DNA of 64,000 nt from Microvirga lenta (lineage in GTDB: Bacteria > Pseudomonadota > Alphaproteobacteria > Rhizobiales > Beijerinckiaceae): NCBI RefSeq assembly GCF_020532555.1, contig NZ_JAJBBR010000007.1, positions 1 through 64,000 on the forward strand, given 5' to 3'. Positions 36,622 to 45,381 of this stretch are shown here, piece after piece (within the stretch, counting starts at the first letter, position 1; each line of letters begins with the position of its first letter). The notes beneath the pieces were generated by a model. It searched no databases, was not told the DNA's origin, and saw nothing but the letters and a program-made list of their open reading frames with translations. Position numbers and translations under genes: made by a program.

Positions 36622-37622
36622 CTGAGCGTCCCTATGTCGAAGTCAAAGACCTGCGTCGCGTTTTCGACGTGTCGAAGCCATGGCTCAACCGGGTCCTGGA
36701 GGGCGGCGAGAAGCAGTACCTGAAAGCTGTCGACGGCGTTTCGTTCAACATCGCCAAGGGTGAGACATTCGCCCTGGTGGGCGAGTCCGGCTCCGGCAAG
36801 TCCACGGTTGCCCGCATGGTCGTGGGCCTGCTGCCGCCGACGAGCGGCGAGGTCATGATCGACGGCATCTCCATGTCGAGCCAGGCCGCGTCCAGTGAGC
36901 GCCAGCGTCTCCGGCGCCGGATCCAGATGATCTTTCAGGATCCCTATGCCAGCCTCAATCCGAGGTGGTCGGTCGACAGGATCGTCGCCGAGCCGATCCG
37001 GGCCTTCCGCCTGATCGAGGACGAGAAGGACATCAACGCACGGGTCGGCGAGCTTCTGTCCTTCGTGGGGCTCCATCCCGCCGACGGCAAGAAGTATCCG
37101 CACGAGTTCTCCGGCGGCCAGAGGCAGCGCGTCGCCATCGCGCGGGCGCTTGCATCCGATGCCGAGTTCATCGTCTGCGACGAGCCGACCTCCGCCCTCG
37201 ACGTGTCGGTTCAGGCGCAGATTCTCAACCTCATGCGCGATCTGCAGGACCGCCTCGGGCTGACCTACCTGTTCATCAGCCACAACCTCGCCGTCGTCCG
37301 CCACATGGCGAGCAGGATCGGCGTGATGTATCTCGGCCGCATCGTCGAGATCTCGGAGGGGCGCGAGCTCTTCACCCATCCGAAGCACCCCTATACGCGG
37401 ATGCTTCTGGACGCGGTGCCGGACGTGGGCATGACCGGCCGTCAGCGCATTCCCGTGAGCGGCGAAATCCCCAATCCCATCAGTCCGCCATCCGGCTGCA
37501 CCTTCAATCCGCGGTGCCCCTTGGCCAACGAGCGGTGCATCGAGCAGGCGCCGCCGCTGCTGGGCGGCGTCGCATGCCATGCGGTGCACGAGGGACGGAC
37601 GACGACCCACGCGGCGGCTTGA
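36618..37622 (+). CDS. ABC transporter ATP-binding protein, DppF type (operon 2)
   Basis: 334 residues, GTG start overlapping the previous stop. Walker A GESGSGKST, signature SGGQRQRV, Walker B FIVCDEPTSALD, H-loop ISHNL, and the C-terminal CTFNPRCPLANERC cluster. Last gene of the operon; a 9-bp-stem hairpin follows at 37631-37657. Confidence 0.93.
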   Translation: MTERPYVEVKDLRRVFDVSKPWLNRVLEGGEKQYLKAVDGVSFNIAKGETFALVGESGSGKSTVARMVVGLLPPTSGEVMIDGISMSSQAASSERQRLRRRIQMIFQDPYASLNPRWSVDRIVAEPIRAFRLIEDEKDINARVGELLSFVGLHPADGKKYPHEFSGGQRQRVAIARALASDAEFIVCDEPTSALDVSVQAQILNLMRDLQDRLGLTYLFISHNLAVVRHMASRIGVMYLGRIVEISEGRELFTHPKHPYTRMLLDAVPDVGMTGRQRIPVSGEIPNPISPPSGCTFNPRCPLANERCIEQAPPLLGGVACHAVHEGRTTTHAAA

Positions 37623-37630
37623 TCCAGATG

Positions 37631-37657
37631 ATGCACGGTGCGGCCACGACCGTGCAT
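37631..37657 (+). terminator. Hairpin after operon 2
   Basis: ATGCACGGT (37631-37639) pairs perfectly with ACCGTGCAT (37649-37657) around a 9-nt loop just after the last ATPase stop. An AT-rich stretch but no clean T-run follows; termination is likely but imperfect. Confidence 0.5.
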
Positions 37658-37757
37658 TATACTTAATATCGTGGGATATCGTTTCCCGGCCGCTTGAGGG
37701 AGCGGGGAAGGTGTGATCAAAGATTAACCCGCGTTAACGTTTTCGTCGGGTTGTCGG

Positions 37758-38306
37758 ATGAAGCCGGTCGGTTCCAGAATTCCAGGCGTTGGCAGGCTGA
37801 ATCTCCGGCGCACGAGGCGGATGCGGGTGCTTCAGCAGGCGAAGATCGTCATCGGCACCGAGGTCATGCTTCATTGCGAAGTGCGGGATCTCTCGACCGG
37901 CGGCGCAAAGATCGCCATCAAGCAGCACGTGGCCCTGCCCGAGCAATTCGACCTTTTCATCTGCGCGCACGACATCCGGGTTCACCGGGCGCGTATGCGC
38001 TGGCGGCAGGGTGATTTCGTGGGCGTATCCTTCGGTGCCGACGAGGCGGATGAACAGCCACTTGCTCTCCCGGCGCCTCAGTCCGCCCCGGCTCAATCCT
38101 ATCCCGTTCTCGTCCAGTCGAACTCCGTCGGCGCCAGGGGCTCGGAACCGCGCCATCTCCGCCCGGCGTCGGGTGAAGCCGGGTTTCTCATCGTGGAGGG
38201 TGACCGCGTTCCCTCAGCCGAGTTGAGGCCGGCGCGAACCGTCATCCGGACCGGGCCTTATGGCTGGGAGCGAAGGCGGTTGAGAGGCCGTCGAAGCGCC
38301 GTTTAG
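37758..38306 (+). CDS. PilZ domain-containing protein
   Basis: 182 residues. The PilZ c-di-GMP motif is split as expected: RRTRRMRV (arginine part, about residues 17-24) and DLSTGGAKI (D-x-S-x-x-G part, about 44-52). The domain ends near residue 100 (DFVGVSFG). The C-terminal 80 residues are proline/arginine-rich, probably disordered, and end in a basic tail. No membrane segment. PilZ proteins bind cyclic di-GMP and act on motility, exopolysaccharide or adhesion targets; the partner is unknown. Confidence 0.85.
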   Translation: MKPVGSRIPGVGRLNLRRTRRMRVLQQAKIVIGTEVMLHCEVRDLSTGGAKIAIKQHVALPEQFDLFICAHDIRVHRARMRWRQGDFVGVSFGADEADEQPLALPAPQSAPAQSYPVLVQSNSVGARGSEPRHLRPASGEAGFLIVEGDRVPSAELRPARTVIRTGPYGWERRRLRGRRSAV

Positions 38307-38366
38307 GGGCAGGTCGCTCTCCTGCAAGAGTTCCCCGCCTGACACGCCCGGCGCGACGGATCCAGC

Positions 38367-39557
38367 TCAGGCCGAGACGGGGGCTCCGATGGAGCTCTTC
38401 CGGAATGCGTCTGCCTGGTGGATGCGCCGAACCAGTTCAGTCACGTCTTCCGGCGTCTGATAGATCCCAAATCCTAGCCTGAGCCGGTTTCCCCTGACAT
38501 CGGTGACGACCCGTTGGGCTTTCAGGCGGTCATAGACGGCCTGAGCATCCGGCCTCTCGAATGTGAGAAAGTTCCCGCGCCTCGACTCCCGGACAGGCAC
38601 CACGAGCGATGACGGGTCGAAGCCGGCGCAATGGGCCGCCTGCCGCACGAGGTCCTGCTGCAAGGCCGTGACATGGTCGTGGATTGCTTCTGCCGTCATG
38701 CTTGCGCCGACGAGCCACCGCATCACGGCATTGAAGCGATAGAGGCCGGACGGGTCGAACGTGGCTCCCATGAAGCGCCAGCCGTCCTCGCTATAGGCAA
38801 CCTGGCCGCCCTGCGCCTTTGACAGGTCGCCGAAGGCGGCAAACCAGCCGGTGTCGCTTGGCCGTGCTCCCCATCCGGGAGGGCAGTGCATGAAGCATGC
38901 GCCTTCGCCCGCCATGGCGTATTTGTACCCGCCCGCGACATAGAAGGCCCGGTTGGCCAACCCGCTCAGATCCGTCGGGCGGGCCATGAACCCGTGATAG
39001 CCGTCGATGACGAGCATGGCATCGCCAGCAATCTCTGCGATCCGTTCGATGTCGGCGACAAAGCCGGAACTAAAGAAGACCTGGCTGACGAAGACGAGGT
39101 CGTGCCCTGCTGCCGCCGCTTGCTCGAACCGGTCCTCAAAGCTGGCAAGGGGCTCGACCGGAACGCGGGTCACAAGAACATCGCCGTCTTCTTCGAGCCG
39201 CGCGATCTGCCGGCTGAACGAGTGGAATTCACTGTCGGACGTCAGAATCCTGATGCTCCGCCCGGCCGGGAAGCATGAAAGGATGCGTTTCAGGAATTCA
39301 TGGGTGTTGGGTGCCACCGCAAGGGTTGTCGAATCCGGCAGGCTGAGATTTCGCGCCACATGCGACCTGAATTCCTCCAGCACCGGCCCGAGGACATGTT
39401 CCCACTTGTCGTCCATCAGGCGTGCCGCGTCGTCCCACGCCTGGAGATGGGCGTCCCGGGTCACGTCGGGCCATGGATGGTGGCTGTGAGCCGCGAAATG
39501 GAGACGACCGGGTTCTGTGTTCAGGAACCGGGAGAAGTGAGCGCGCAGATCGAGCAT
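38367..39557 (-). CDS. Class V aminotransferase-fold enzyme, kynureninase-like
   Basis: 396 residues, PLP fold type I. Asp185 (VIDGYHG) and the PLP lysine Lys212 (GGYKYAMAG) are in the positions expected for class V enzymes, and C-terminal RLGFGIYQTPEDV is typical of kynureninase-like proteins. It lies 13 bp after the tryptophan 2,3-dioxygenase gene on the same strand, which supports cleavage of kynurenine to anthranilate plus alanine. The classical kynureninase lysine motif differs, and no kynurenine formamidase gene is adjacent, so the exact substrate is uncertain. Confidence 0.75.
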   Translation of the reverse strand: MLDLRAHFSRFLNTEPGRLHFAAHSHHPWPDVTRDAHLQAWDDAARLMDDKWEHVLGPVLEEFRSHVARNLSLPDSTTLAVAPNTHEFLKRILSCFPAGRSIRILTSDSEFHSFSRQIARLEEDGDVLVTRVPVEPLASFEDRFEQAAAAGHDLVFVSQVFFSSGFVADIERIAEIAGDAMLVIDGYHGFMARPTDLSGLANRAFYVAGGYKYAMAGEGACFMHCPPGWGARPSDTGWFAAFGDLSKAQGGQVAYSEDGWRFMGATFDPSGLYRFNAVMRWLVGASMTAEAIHDHVTALQQDLVRQAAHCAGFDPSSLVVPVRESRRGNFLTFERPDAQAVYDRLKAQRVVTDVRGNRLRLGFGIYQTPEDVTELVRRIHQADAFRKSSIGAPVSA

Positions 39558-39570
39558 GGAACCTGTTTCG

Positions 39571-40395
39571 TTAGAGCTTCGTCCGGACCGACCAGAGTTC
39601 GGGGAAAAAGGATTGTTCGAGAGCCCTGCGCAGGTACGCGACCCCGGCGCTGCCGCCGGTGCCCTGCCGCATGCCGATGATGCGTTCGACTGTTTTCATG
39701 TGCCGGAAACGCCATTGCTGGAATGCGTCCTCGAGGTCGACGAGTTCCTCGGCGAGCTCGTAGAGGTCGAAGCGCTCGTCCGAATGCCGGTAGATCTCCT
39801 CCCACACGGCCTCGACGGCCGGATGGGCTTCGTAAGGCCGCGTCACGTCGCGGGTGAGGATTTCGGCCGGAATGGCATATCCGCGCCTTGCAAGCAGGCG
39901 CAACACCTCGTCGTACAGGCTCGGGGCATGGTAGACCCCCTCCAGCAGATCCGCGATTTCGCCACGATGCCGATGGGGGGCGATCTTCATGGCATCCTTC
40001 GCGCCGAGCTTGAACTCCACGAGGCGGTACTGCCATGACTGGAAACCGGAGGAGCGTCCCAGAGACGGCCTGAACCTGAGATAGTCCGAGGGCGTCATGG
40101 TCGACAGAACCGTCCAGGCCTGGATCAACTGCTCCTGAATGCGGTTGATGCGCGCGAAGCACTTGAAGGAGGGCTGAAGCTCGTCCGCGCGTATATGGGC
40201 GAGTGCCGTGTCCAGTTCCCGGTTCAGGAGCTTCAGCCACAGTTCCTTCACCTGATGGATGACGATGAAGAGGAGTTCGTCGTGCTCGTCGGAAATAGGG
40301 CTTTGGGCCGAGAGCAGGACGTCTAATCTGAGGTAGTCGCCGTAGCTCATGCCTTCGGAGAAGTCGGTGTGTATGTCGTTCGTTTCTGTCGACAT
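39571..40395 (-). CDS. kynA: Tryptophan 2,3-dioxygenase
   Basis: 274 residues, usual length for bacterial TDO. FIVIHQVKELWLKLL carries active-site His47; the heme-ligand His232 lies in RHMKTVERIIG; the substrate-binding loop GTGGSAGV follows at 246-253. It is a heme enzyme that opens the indole ring of tryptophan to N-formylkynurenine. The start has AGAAGGAG upstream. Followed by the kynureninase-like gene, so the pair starts tryptophan catabolism or makes anthranilate. Confidence 0.93.
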   Translation of the reverse strand: MSTETNDIHTDFSEGMSYGDYLRLDVLLSAQSPISDEHDELLFIVIHQVKELWLKLLNRELDTALAHIRADELQPSFKCFARINRIQEQLIQAWTVLSTMTPSDYLRFRPSLGRSSGFQSWQYRLVEFKLGAKDAMKIAPHRHRGEIADLLEGVYHAPSLYDEVLRLLARRGYAIPAEILTRDVTRPYEAHPAVEAVWEEIYRHSDERFDLYELAEELVDLEDAFQQWRFRHMKTVERIIGMRQGTGGSAGVAYLRRALEQSFFPELWSVRTKL

Positions 40396-40491
40396 GCCAT
40401 CATCTCCTTCTTATCGGCTGCCAGGTCTTCGCCCTGAGAGCATTATGAAATTCGAGCGAAGATATTTCAACCTTAAAGCAATTGCATGTGG

Positions 40492-40761
40492 TCAGCGGCC
40501 CGCGGGCGGGTCGGGTGCCGGCTCGAAGAAGGCCCGGAAGTTCTCGAGCCAGGACGCCAGCCACAGCTCCATGGCTCTCTTGGCGGCGCCCTCCGTTGGG
40601 CCGTAGCCCCAGGCATCCTCCTGGAGCGGGCTCGACCAGATCCAGAACCGGTTGCTGCCGTCGTATTGAACGGATCCGACCTCGACGGTGCCGACGAACC
40701 CGACGTGCCGCTGAAGCGGCACCCCCGCCACGCTGTCCTGCTCCCATGATATCCGACTCAT
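40492..40761 (-). CDS. Hypothetical protein
   Basis: 89 residues from ATG 40761 (MSRISWEQDS), with GAGG just upstream. The sequence is tryptophan-rich (SNRFWIWSSPLQEDAWGYGPTEG region) and ends in a helix with MELWLASWLENFRAFF. I see no known domain, but the mix of beta-strand N-half and helical C-half looks like a compact folded protein. No signal peptide. It lies upstream of kynA on the same strand and divergent from the HAD gene. Confidence 0.65.
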   Translation of the reverse strand: MSRISWEQDSVAGVPLQRHVGFVGTVEVGSVQYDGSNRFWIWSSPLQEDAWGYGPTEGAAKRAMELWLASWLENFRAFFEPAPDPPAGR

Positions 40762-40879
40762 CGACCTCGAATCCGAAAACGTTCGCGCCTGCGCATCTAG
40801 GGCAGGGAGGGGGCGTTGAAATGGCGCCCGCGACGAGACTAGAGTTGCGGCGGCAAGGAACCTACGAAGCGAGCGCCTG

Positions 40880-41575
40880 ATGTCTTCCCTCACCGCCATC
40901 GGGTTCGATGCCGACGATACCCTCTGGCAGAACGAGACCTTCTATCGGCTTACCGAGGAGCGCTTCACATCTCTGCTCGCGGAGCATGGAGAGGCGCAGG
41001 ATATCTCCCGGCGGCTGCTCGATGCCGAGAGGCGGAACCTGCGCATCTACGGCTTCGGCATCAAGGGATTCACGCTTTCGATGATCGAGACGGCCATCGA
41101 GGTGACGGACGGCAAGGTGTCTTCACTGGTCATCCAGCAGATTCTCGCGGCTGGCCGCGAAATGCTCAGCCACCCCATCGAAACCCTCCCTTATGTCAGA
41201 GAAACCCTGGAGCAGCTCTCGGGTCAATATCGGCTGATCCTCATCACCAAGGGCGATCTCTTCGATCAGGAGCGCAAGCTCGCCCAGTCCGGCCTGGGCG
41301 ACCTGTTCGATGCAGTGGAAATCGTCAGCGACAAGAATGCTGCGACTTACGAGCGGATCTTCTCCCGCTACGGCGACGGTCCAGGGTGCAGCATGATGGT
41401 CGGCAATTCTCTCAAATCCGATGTGGTTCCGGCGATACGGGCCGGGAGTTGGGGCGTATATGTTCCCCACGATCTCACCTGGGCTCTGGAGCATGACGAA
41501 GAGCCCGTCGGAGAGCCACGCTTCCGGCGTCTCGGCCACCTGGGCGAACTCGTCGATCTGGTTGCTCGGCTCTAG
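40880..41575 (+). CDS. HAD family hydrolase
   Basis: 231 residues. HAD motif I FDADDTLW (Asp10 nucleophile, Asp12 acid/base), motif II ILITKGD near residue 118, motif III lysine in SDKN near 155, and motif IV MVGNSLKSD near 173-181. A helical cap lies between motifs I and II (type C1). These are mostly small-molecule phosphatases; the substrate cannot be told. The upstream ribosome site is weak. Converges on the DUF1127 gene. Confidence 0.87.
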   Translation: MSSLTAIGFDADDTLWQNETFYRLTEERFTSLLAEHGEAQDISRRLLDAERRNLRIYGFGIKGFTLSMIETAIEVTDGKVSSLVIQQILAAGREMLSHPIETLPYVRETLEQLSGQYRLILITKGDLFDQERKLAQSGLGDLFDAVEIVSDKNAATYERIFSRYGDGPGCSMMVGNSLKSDVVPAIRAGSWGVYVPHDLTWALEHDEEPVGEPRFRRLGHLGELVDLVARL

Positions 41576-41602
41576 GGCAGTGGTTGGCGTGCCTCCTCGG
41601 CT

Positions 41603-41620
41603 CCCGACAGGGCAGTCGGG
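41603..41620. terminator. Short hairpin between HAD and DUF1127 genes
   Basis: CCCGAC pairs with GTCGGG around a 6-nt loop in the 74-bp convergent gap. The stem is only 6 bp and is followed by a single TT, so this is a weak candidate. Confidence 0.3.
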
Positions 41621-41649
41621 TTGAAGGCTTGCGAATGCGACCGCCGGTG

Positions 41650-41802
41650 TTATTGCGCCGCCTGTCTGGCGACGGCTCTGATGTCGGCGCGGCCGATCCC
41701 GAGGTCGGTGAGGTCGCGGTCGTCCAGACGGTCGAGTTCGCGAACCGTCTCCCGGTAGATAAGCCATTTGCGGAAGCGGTTGAGAGCGAGCGTGATCAAC
41801 AT
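41650..41802 (-). CDS. DUF1127 domain-containing small protein
   Basis: 50 residues from ATG 41802 (MLITLALNRF). The DUF1127 pattern is complete: a basic amphipathic helix WLIYRETVRELDRL then DDRDLTDLGIGRADI. Small arginine-rich DUF1127 proteins of alphaproteobacteria have been linked to RNA binding and to phosphate and carbon metabolism. Function here is not predictable beyond that. Confidence 0.85.
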   Translation of the reverse strand: MLITLALNRFRKWLIYRETVRELDRLDDRDLTDLGIGRADIRAVARQAAQ

Positions 41803-42219
41803 GGAAAGCCTGTCTTCTCGGGTGGCAGGGCGCATCCAGCAGCATCAGGTCGAGTGAGCCGTTTGGCCGTGCCGCCTACGAGCGGTTCACTGCGACACCC
41901 GACACAGGCATGGGGCACCCCTTGATCGTCGTTGGCGGTAATCCCGAGCATTCCCGATTTTGTTCTTGATGATGAGTGTGCGAGCTTTCGCTGCGCTGCG
42001 GAATATGGGTCAACGAATATGACCTATGCGCGGGTCGCAGGGAACCTGCAGCAATGACTGAAAAAGCGGCTTCGATTTCGGCCTCCCTTCGGAAAGAGTA
42101 ATCTCTTCAGATTCTTAATGAGCGACAGAAAGGGCGGATGGGCCTGCCTGCTAAATCAGCATCGGGCGAACTTGCTAATTGTGCAATGCAGCATAAACTT
42201 CTCCATCTCATGAGCAGCG
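41803..42219. other. 417-bp region without a supported gene
   Basis: Only short open frames without ribosome sites or family features. An imperfect inverted repeat (GGTC ... GACC, about 42007-42023) lies within the duplicated word GAATATG. It separates divergent promoters of the DUF1127 and the small 42220 gene. Confidence 0.35.
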
Positions 42220-42405
42220 ATGGAGGCTCCTGTGCAGTCCGTCTTTTCCGTGGGGCAGTTCGTGCGCTTCAGGAAGCTGACCGGTGGAATCTACGAGATC
42301 GTCCGCGTCCTGCCTCTGGTTGACGAGGGCGCGGCCCTGTACCTTCTCAGAAGCACGCAGGGTGCCGAAGCCATTGCCCGGCACCATGAAATCGAGAAAG
42401 CTTGA
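42220..42405 (+). CDS. Small hypothetical protein
   Basis: 61 residues. The sequence FSVGQFVRFRKLTGGIYEIVRVLP followed by YLLRSTQGAEAIARHHE reads as a small beta-barrel-like protein; similar short proteins (VGQ.VRF ... GIYEIVR.LP ... Y.L.S) are common in Rhizobiales without assigned function. No signal peptide or membrane span. Converges on the DUF305 gene with a 75-bp gap. Confidence 0.65.
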   Translation: MEAPVQSVFSVGQFVRFRKLTGGIYEIVRVLPLVDEGAALYLLRSTQGAEAIARHHEIEKA

Positions 42406-42480
42406 GCGGCAGGGGAGCGCTTCCCGTCGCCGCCAGAGCACGCGTTATGTGCGGACGGATCTGCCACGCACCCGCTAAGG

Positions 42481-42867
42481 CTACATGGCGCCTCTTTTCT
42501 TCAACCAGGCCTGCATCTCGGCAATCTCGCGCTCCTGCTCGCGGATGACGTCGGTTGCCCATCTGCGGACTTGCTCATCCTTGGCATGATCGAGAGCAAT
42601 CTTCGCCATTTCGATGGCGCCCTGGTGGTGGGGAATCATGCTGCGGACGAAGTCGACCTCCGCATCTCCCGTGAACGGGATATCCATGCCTCGGTGCATT
42701 TTGGCGTTCGCATCACGGAAGGCCTTCGTTGCGGGCGCCTCGGTGGTCTGCGCAGCCGCCGGGGGCGTGGCATGGCCGGAATGACCACCATGATGGGCAC
42801 CCTGCGCCGATGCGAAGTTCGGCAGGACGGCCATTGCGAGTCCCAGGGCGAGAACGGGCACTTTCAT
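42481..42867 (-). CDS. DUF305 family exported metal-associated protein
   Basis: 128 residues. Sec signal peptide (MKVPVLALGLAMAVLPNFASA) then a His-rich segment (HHGGHSGH) and the DUF305 domain with MIPHHQGAIEMAKIAL near residue 80. DUF305 proteins have a four-helix ferritin-like fold and appear near copper and other heavy-metal resistance genes. The neighbouring HMA protein gene 55 bp upstream supports a metal role in the periplasm. Confidence 0.87.
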   Translation of the reverse strand: MKVPVLALGLAMAVLPNFASAQGAHHGGHSGHATPPAAAQTTEAPATKAFRDANAKMHRGMDIPFTGDAEVDFVRSMIPHHQGAIEMAKIALDHAKDEQVRRWATDVIREQEREIAEMQAWLKKRGAM

Positions 42868-42921
42868 TGAAATTCTCCTTCGTCAGGGTAACGGGAAAGG
42901 GGGGATATGAGCGGTGTGGCT

Positions 42922-43134
42922 CTACTGGGCGTTAGGTTGTACCGGCTCAGCGGGGTAACCTGCCTGACTGAGAGTGGTCAGGAGAGCGGATTCCGTGGCC
43001 TCTGACGAAACGTCGATCTCGCGGGTGTCGAGGTTGCCTTCGATGTGAGCCGCGGGGTCGATGCTCCGGATGGCGCGGGTGACGGCGCCCAAGCAGCCGC
43101 CGCACTTCATGCCGGGCACGTGAAAGCGATGCAT
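42922..43134 (-). CDS. Heavy-metal-associated (HMA) domain protein, CopZ-like
   Basis: 70 residues making one ferredoxin-like HMA domain. The metal site GMKCGGC (Cys12, Cys15) lies between strand 1 and helix 1. Small cytosolic HMA proteins carry Cu(I) or related ions to P-type ATPases. It is upstream of the DUF305 gene on the same strand, suggesting a small copper-handling pair; no transporter gene is adjacent. Confidence 0.9.
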   Translation of the reverse strand: MHRFHVPGMKCGGCLGAVTRAIRSIDPAAHIEGNLDTREIDVSSEATESALLTTLSQAGYPAEPVQPNAQ

Positions 43135-43242
43135 GGTGAGGATCCTTCTTCATCAGGGTCCCAAAGGGTTTAGAGGTTCCCATGGTGGTAAGGTCAAGCC
43201 GGAAAAATGCGGACGGCCTTCAAGGCAGGATCGACTGTCCTT

Positions 43243-43258
43243 GTTCTTTGTAAAGAAC
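43243..43258. promoter_or_regulatory. Inverted repeat in the acs upstream region
   Basis: GTTCTTT and AAAGAAC form perfect 7-bp arms with a 2-bp spacer, 153 bp upstream of acs and 8 bp before a TTGACA (-35-like, 43266-43271). It is a candidate operator for acs or for the divergent HMA gene. Confidence 0.45.
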
Positions 43259-43410
43259 GAAACGATTGACATAAAGCACGTGTCGCGGCATCTGTGTCGG
43301 ATCTCGGATAGGGCCGATCCGTAACGGGCAGTGCCTGCCCGAACCAATCCTGTTCGTCCTGACCCTAGCCCTCGTCTCCGAAAGGCATATTCACATAGGT
43401 TGGCATAGCG

Positions 43411-45345
43411 ATGACTCAGCGCATCTTTCCTGTTCCCTCCGCTTTGGAAGCGGCAGCACACGTGAGCGCTCCGGTTTATGAGGAATCCTATCGCCGTTCC
43501 CTCGACGATCCGGAGGCCTTCTGGCGCGAGCAGGCACAGATCCTGGATTGGAGCCACCCCTTCTCCCGGGTGAAGAACACGCGCTTCTCGCCGGACGACG
43601 TGACCATCGAATGGTTTGGCGACGGCAGTCTCAATGCCTCTTTCAACTGCCTCGACAGGCACGTGGCGCGGCAGGGGGACCAGCCTGCGATTCTCTGGGA
43701 GGGCGATACTCCTGGCGACCGTCGGCAGGTCACGTGGAGAGAGCTGCAGCGGGAGGTCTCCCGCCTTGCCAACGTTCTGAAGGAACTGGGCGTTCGCAAG
43801 GGCGACTTCGTCAGCGTCTACCTGCCGGTCATTCCCGAGGCGATTGCCGCAATGCTGGCCTGCGCCCGCATCGGCGCCGTTCACTCGGTCGTCTTCAGCG
43901 GCTTCTCGGCAGAGGCCCTGGCAGGTCGGATCGAGGATTGCCGCTCGCGTGTTCTCATCACCGCCGACGAAGGAATGAGGGCGGGGCGGCGCGTTCCGTT
44001 GAAGGGGAACGCAGACGCCGCTCTCCAAGGCCTGCCCTTCGTCGAGCATGTGCTCGTGGTGCGGAGAAGCGGCGCGGCCGTTCCCATGACGGCAGGTCGC
44101 GACCGCTGGTACGACGAGGCTCTCGCCGCAGCTTCGCCGGACTGCGCGCCGGTCGAGGTCGGAGCCGAGGATCCGCTCTTCGTGCTCTACACATCGGGCT
44201 CGACCGGTAAGCCGAAGGGCATGCTCCACACGACCGGCGGCTATCTCGTGCACGCTGCTGCGAGCTTCAGGGCGATGTTCGACTATCGGCCCGGCGACAT
44301 CCATTTCTGCACGGCGGATGTCGGCTGGGTGACAGCCCACACCTACCTGATCTACGGCCCCCTTGCGAACGGAGCCACGATCGTGCTGTTCGAGGGCGTG
44401 CCGAGCTGGCCTGATGCGTCCCGGTGGTGGCAGATCGTCGAGGAGTACAAGGTCAACATCTTCTATACGGCTCCGACGGCGGTCCGTTCTCTGATGAGGG
44501 AGGGCGAGGCACCGGTGCGGAAGCACGATCTTTCGTCGCTGCGTGTCCTGGGCTCCGTAGGCGAGCCGATCAATCCGGAAGCGTGGCTCTGGTATCACGA
44601 GGTCGTCGGTGGCGGGCGCTGCCCCATCGTCGATACCTATTGGCAGACCGAGACAGGGGCGGTTCTCCTTTGCCCGATGCCCGGTGCGATGGCCCTGAAG
44701 CCGGGCTCCGCCGCAAAGCCGTTCTTCGGCGTTCGTCCGGCGCTGCTCGCGGGCGACGGGAGCGTGGTCGAGGGTGAGGGGACGGGCAATCTGTGTTTTG
44801 CCGATTCATGGCCAGGACAGGCAAGGACGATCCTGGGAGACCGCGAGCGCTTCCTGAACACCTACTTCAGCACGTTCCCGGGATTCTATTTCACAGGCGA
44901 CGGCGCACGCCGGGACGTGGATGGCTATTATTGGATCACGGGTCGGCTGGACGACGTCATCAACGTCTCGGGTCACCGGCTCGGAACGGTGGAGGTCGAG
45001 GCGGCCCTTGCCTCCCATGCGTCGGTCGCAGAGGCGGCCGTGGTCGGATTCCCCCATAAAATCAAGGGCCAGGGCATTTTTGCCTTCGTCACCTTGAAGG
45101 ATGATGCGCAGGAGACGGAAGAACTTCGGGGGGAGCTCGTGCAACTGGTGCGCACCAGGATCGGCCCCATCGCTACGCCCGACCGTATCGAATGGGCGCC
45201 CCAGCTTCCCAAGAACCGTTCGGGCAAGATTCTGCGCCGGATCCTCACGCGCATCGCCGCCGGTGATTTCGAGAACCACGGCGACACCTCGACGGTTGCC
45301 GATCCGACCGTTGTCGCGGATCTCGTCAGAAGGATGCGGCCCTGA
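43411..45345 (+). CDS. acs: Acetate--CoA ligase (acetyl-CoA synthetase)
   Basis: 644 residues, full length for Acs. P-loop-like [11 protein letters not shown] near 260, A5 motif DTYWQTETG near 410, the hinge region [15 protein letters not shown] near 515, and the C-terminal [13 protein letters not shown] whose lysine is the usual site of regulatory acetylation. It activates acetate to acetyl-CoA via acetyl-AMP. The N-terminus lacks a long extension. It is transcribed alone and converges on a sigma factor gene. Propionate could be an alternative substrate, but the active-site pattern fits acetate. Confidence 0.92.
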   Translation: MTQRIFPVPSALEAAAHVSAPVYEESYRRSLDDPEAFWREQAQILDWSHPFSRVKNTRFSPDDVTIEWFGDGSLNASFNCLDRHVARQGDQPAILWEGDTPGDRRQVTWRELQREVSRLANVLKELGVRKGDFVSVYLPVIPEAIAAMLACARIGAVHSVVFSGFSAEALAGRIEDCRSRVLITADEGMRAGRRVPLKGNADAALQGLPFVEHVLVVRRSGAAVPMTAGRDRWYDEALAAASPDCAPVEVGAEDPLFVLYTSGSTGKPKGMLHTTGGYLVHAAASFRAMFDYRPGDIHFCTADVGWVTAHTYLIYGPLANGATIVLFEGVPSWPDASRWWQIVEEYKVNIFYTAPTAVRSLMREGEAPVRKHDLSSLRVLGSVGEPINPEAWLWYHEVVGGGRCPIVDTYWQTETGAVLLCPMPGAMALKPGSAAKPFFGVRPALLAGDGSVVEGEGTGNLCFADSWPGQARTILGDRERFLNTYFSTFPGFYFTGDGARRDVDGYYWITGRLDDVINVSGHRLGTVEVEAALASHASVAEAAVVGFPHKIKGQGIFAFVTLKDDAQETEELRGELVQLVRTRIGPIATPDRIEWAPQLPKNRSGKILRRILTRIAAGDFENHGDTSTVADPTVVADLVRRMRP

Positions 45346-45381
45346 CGCCCCTGTCACGGTGATAGCTGAATCCCGAACCGG

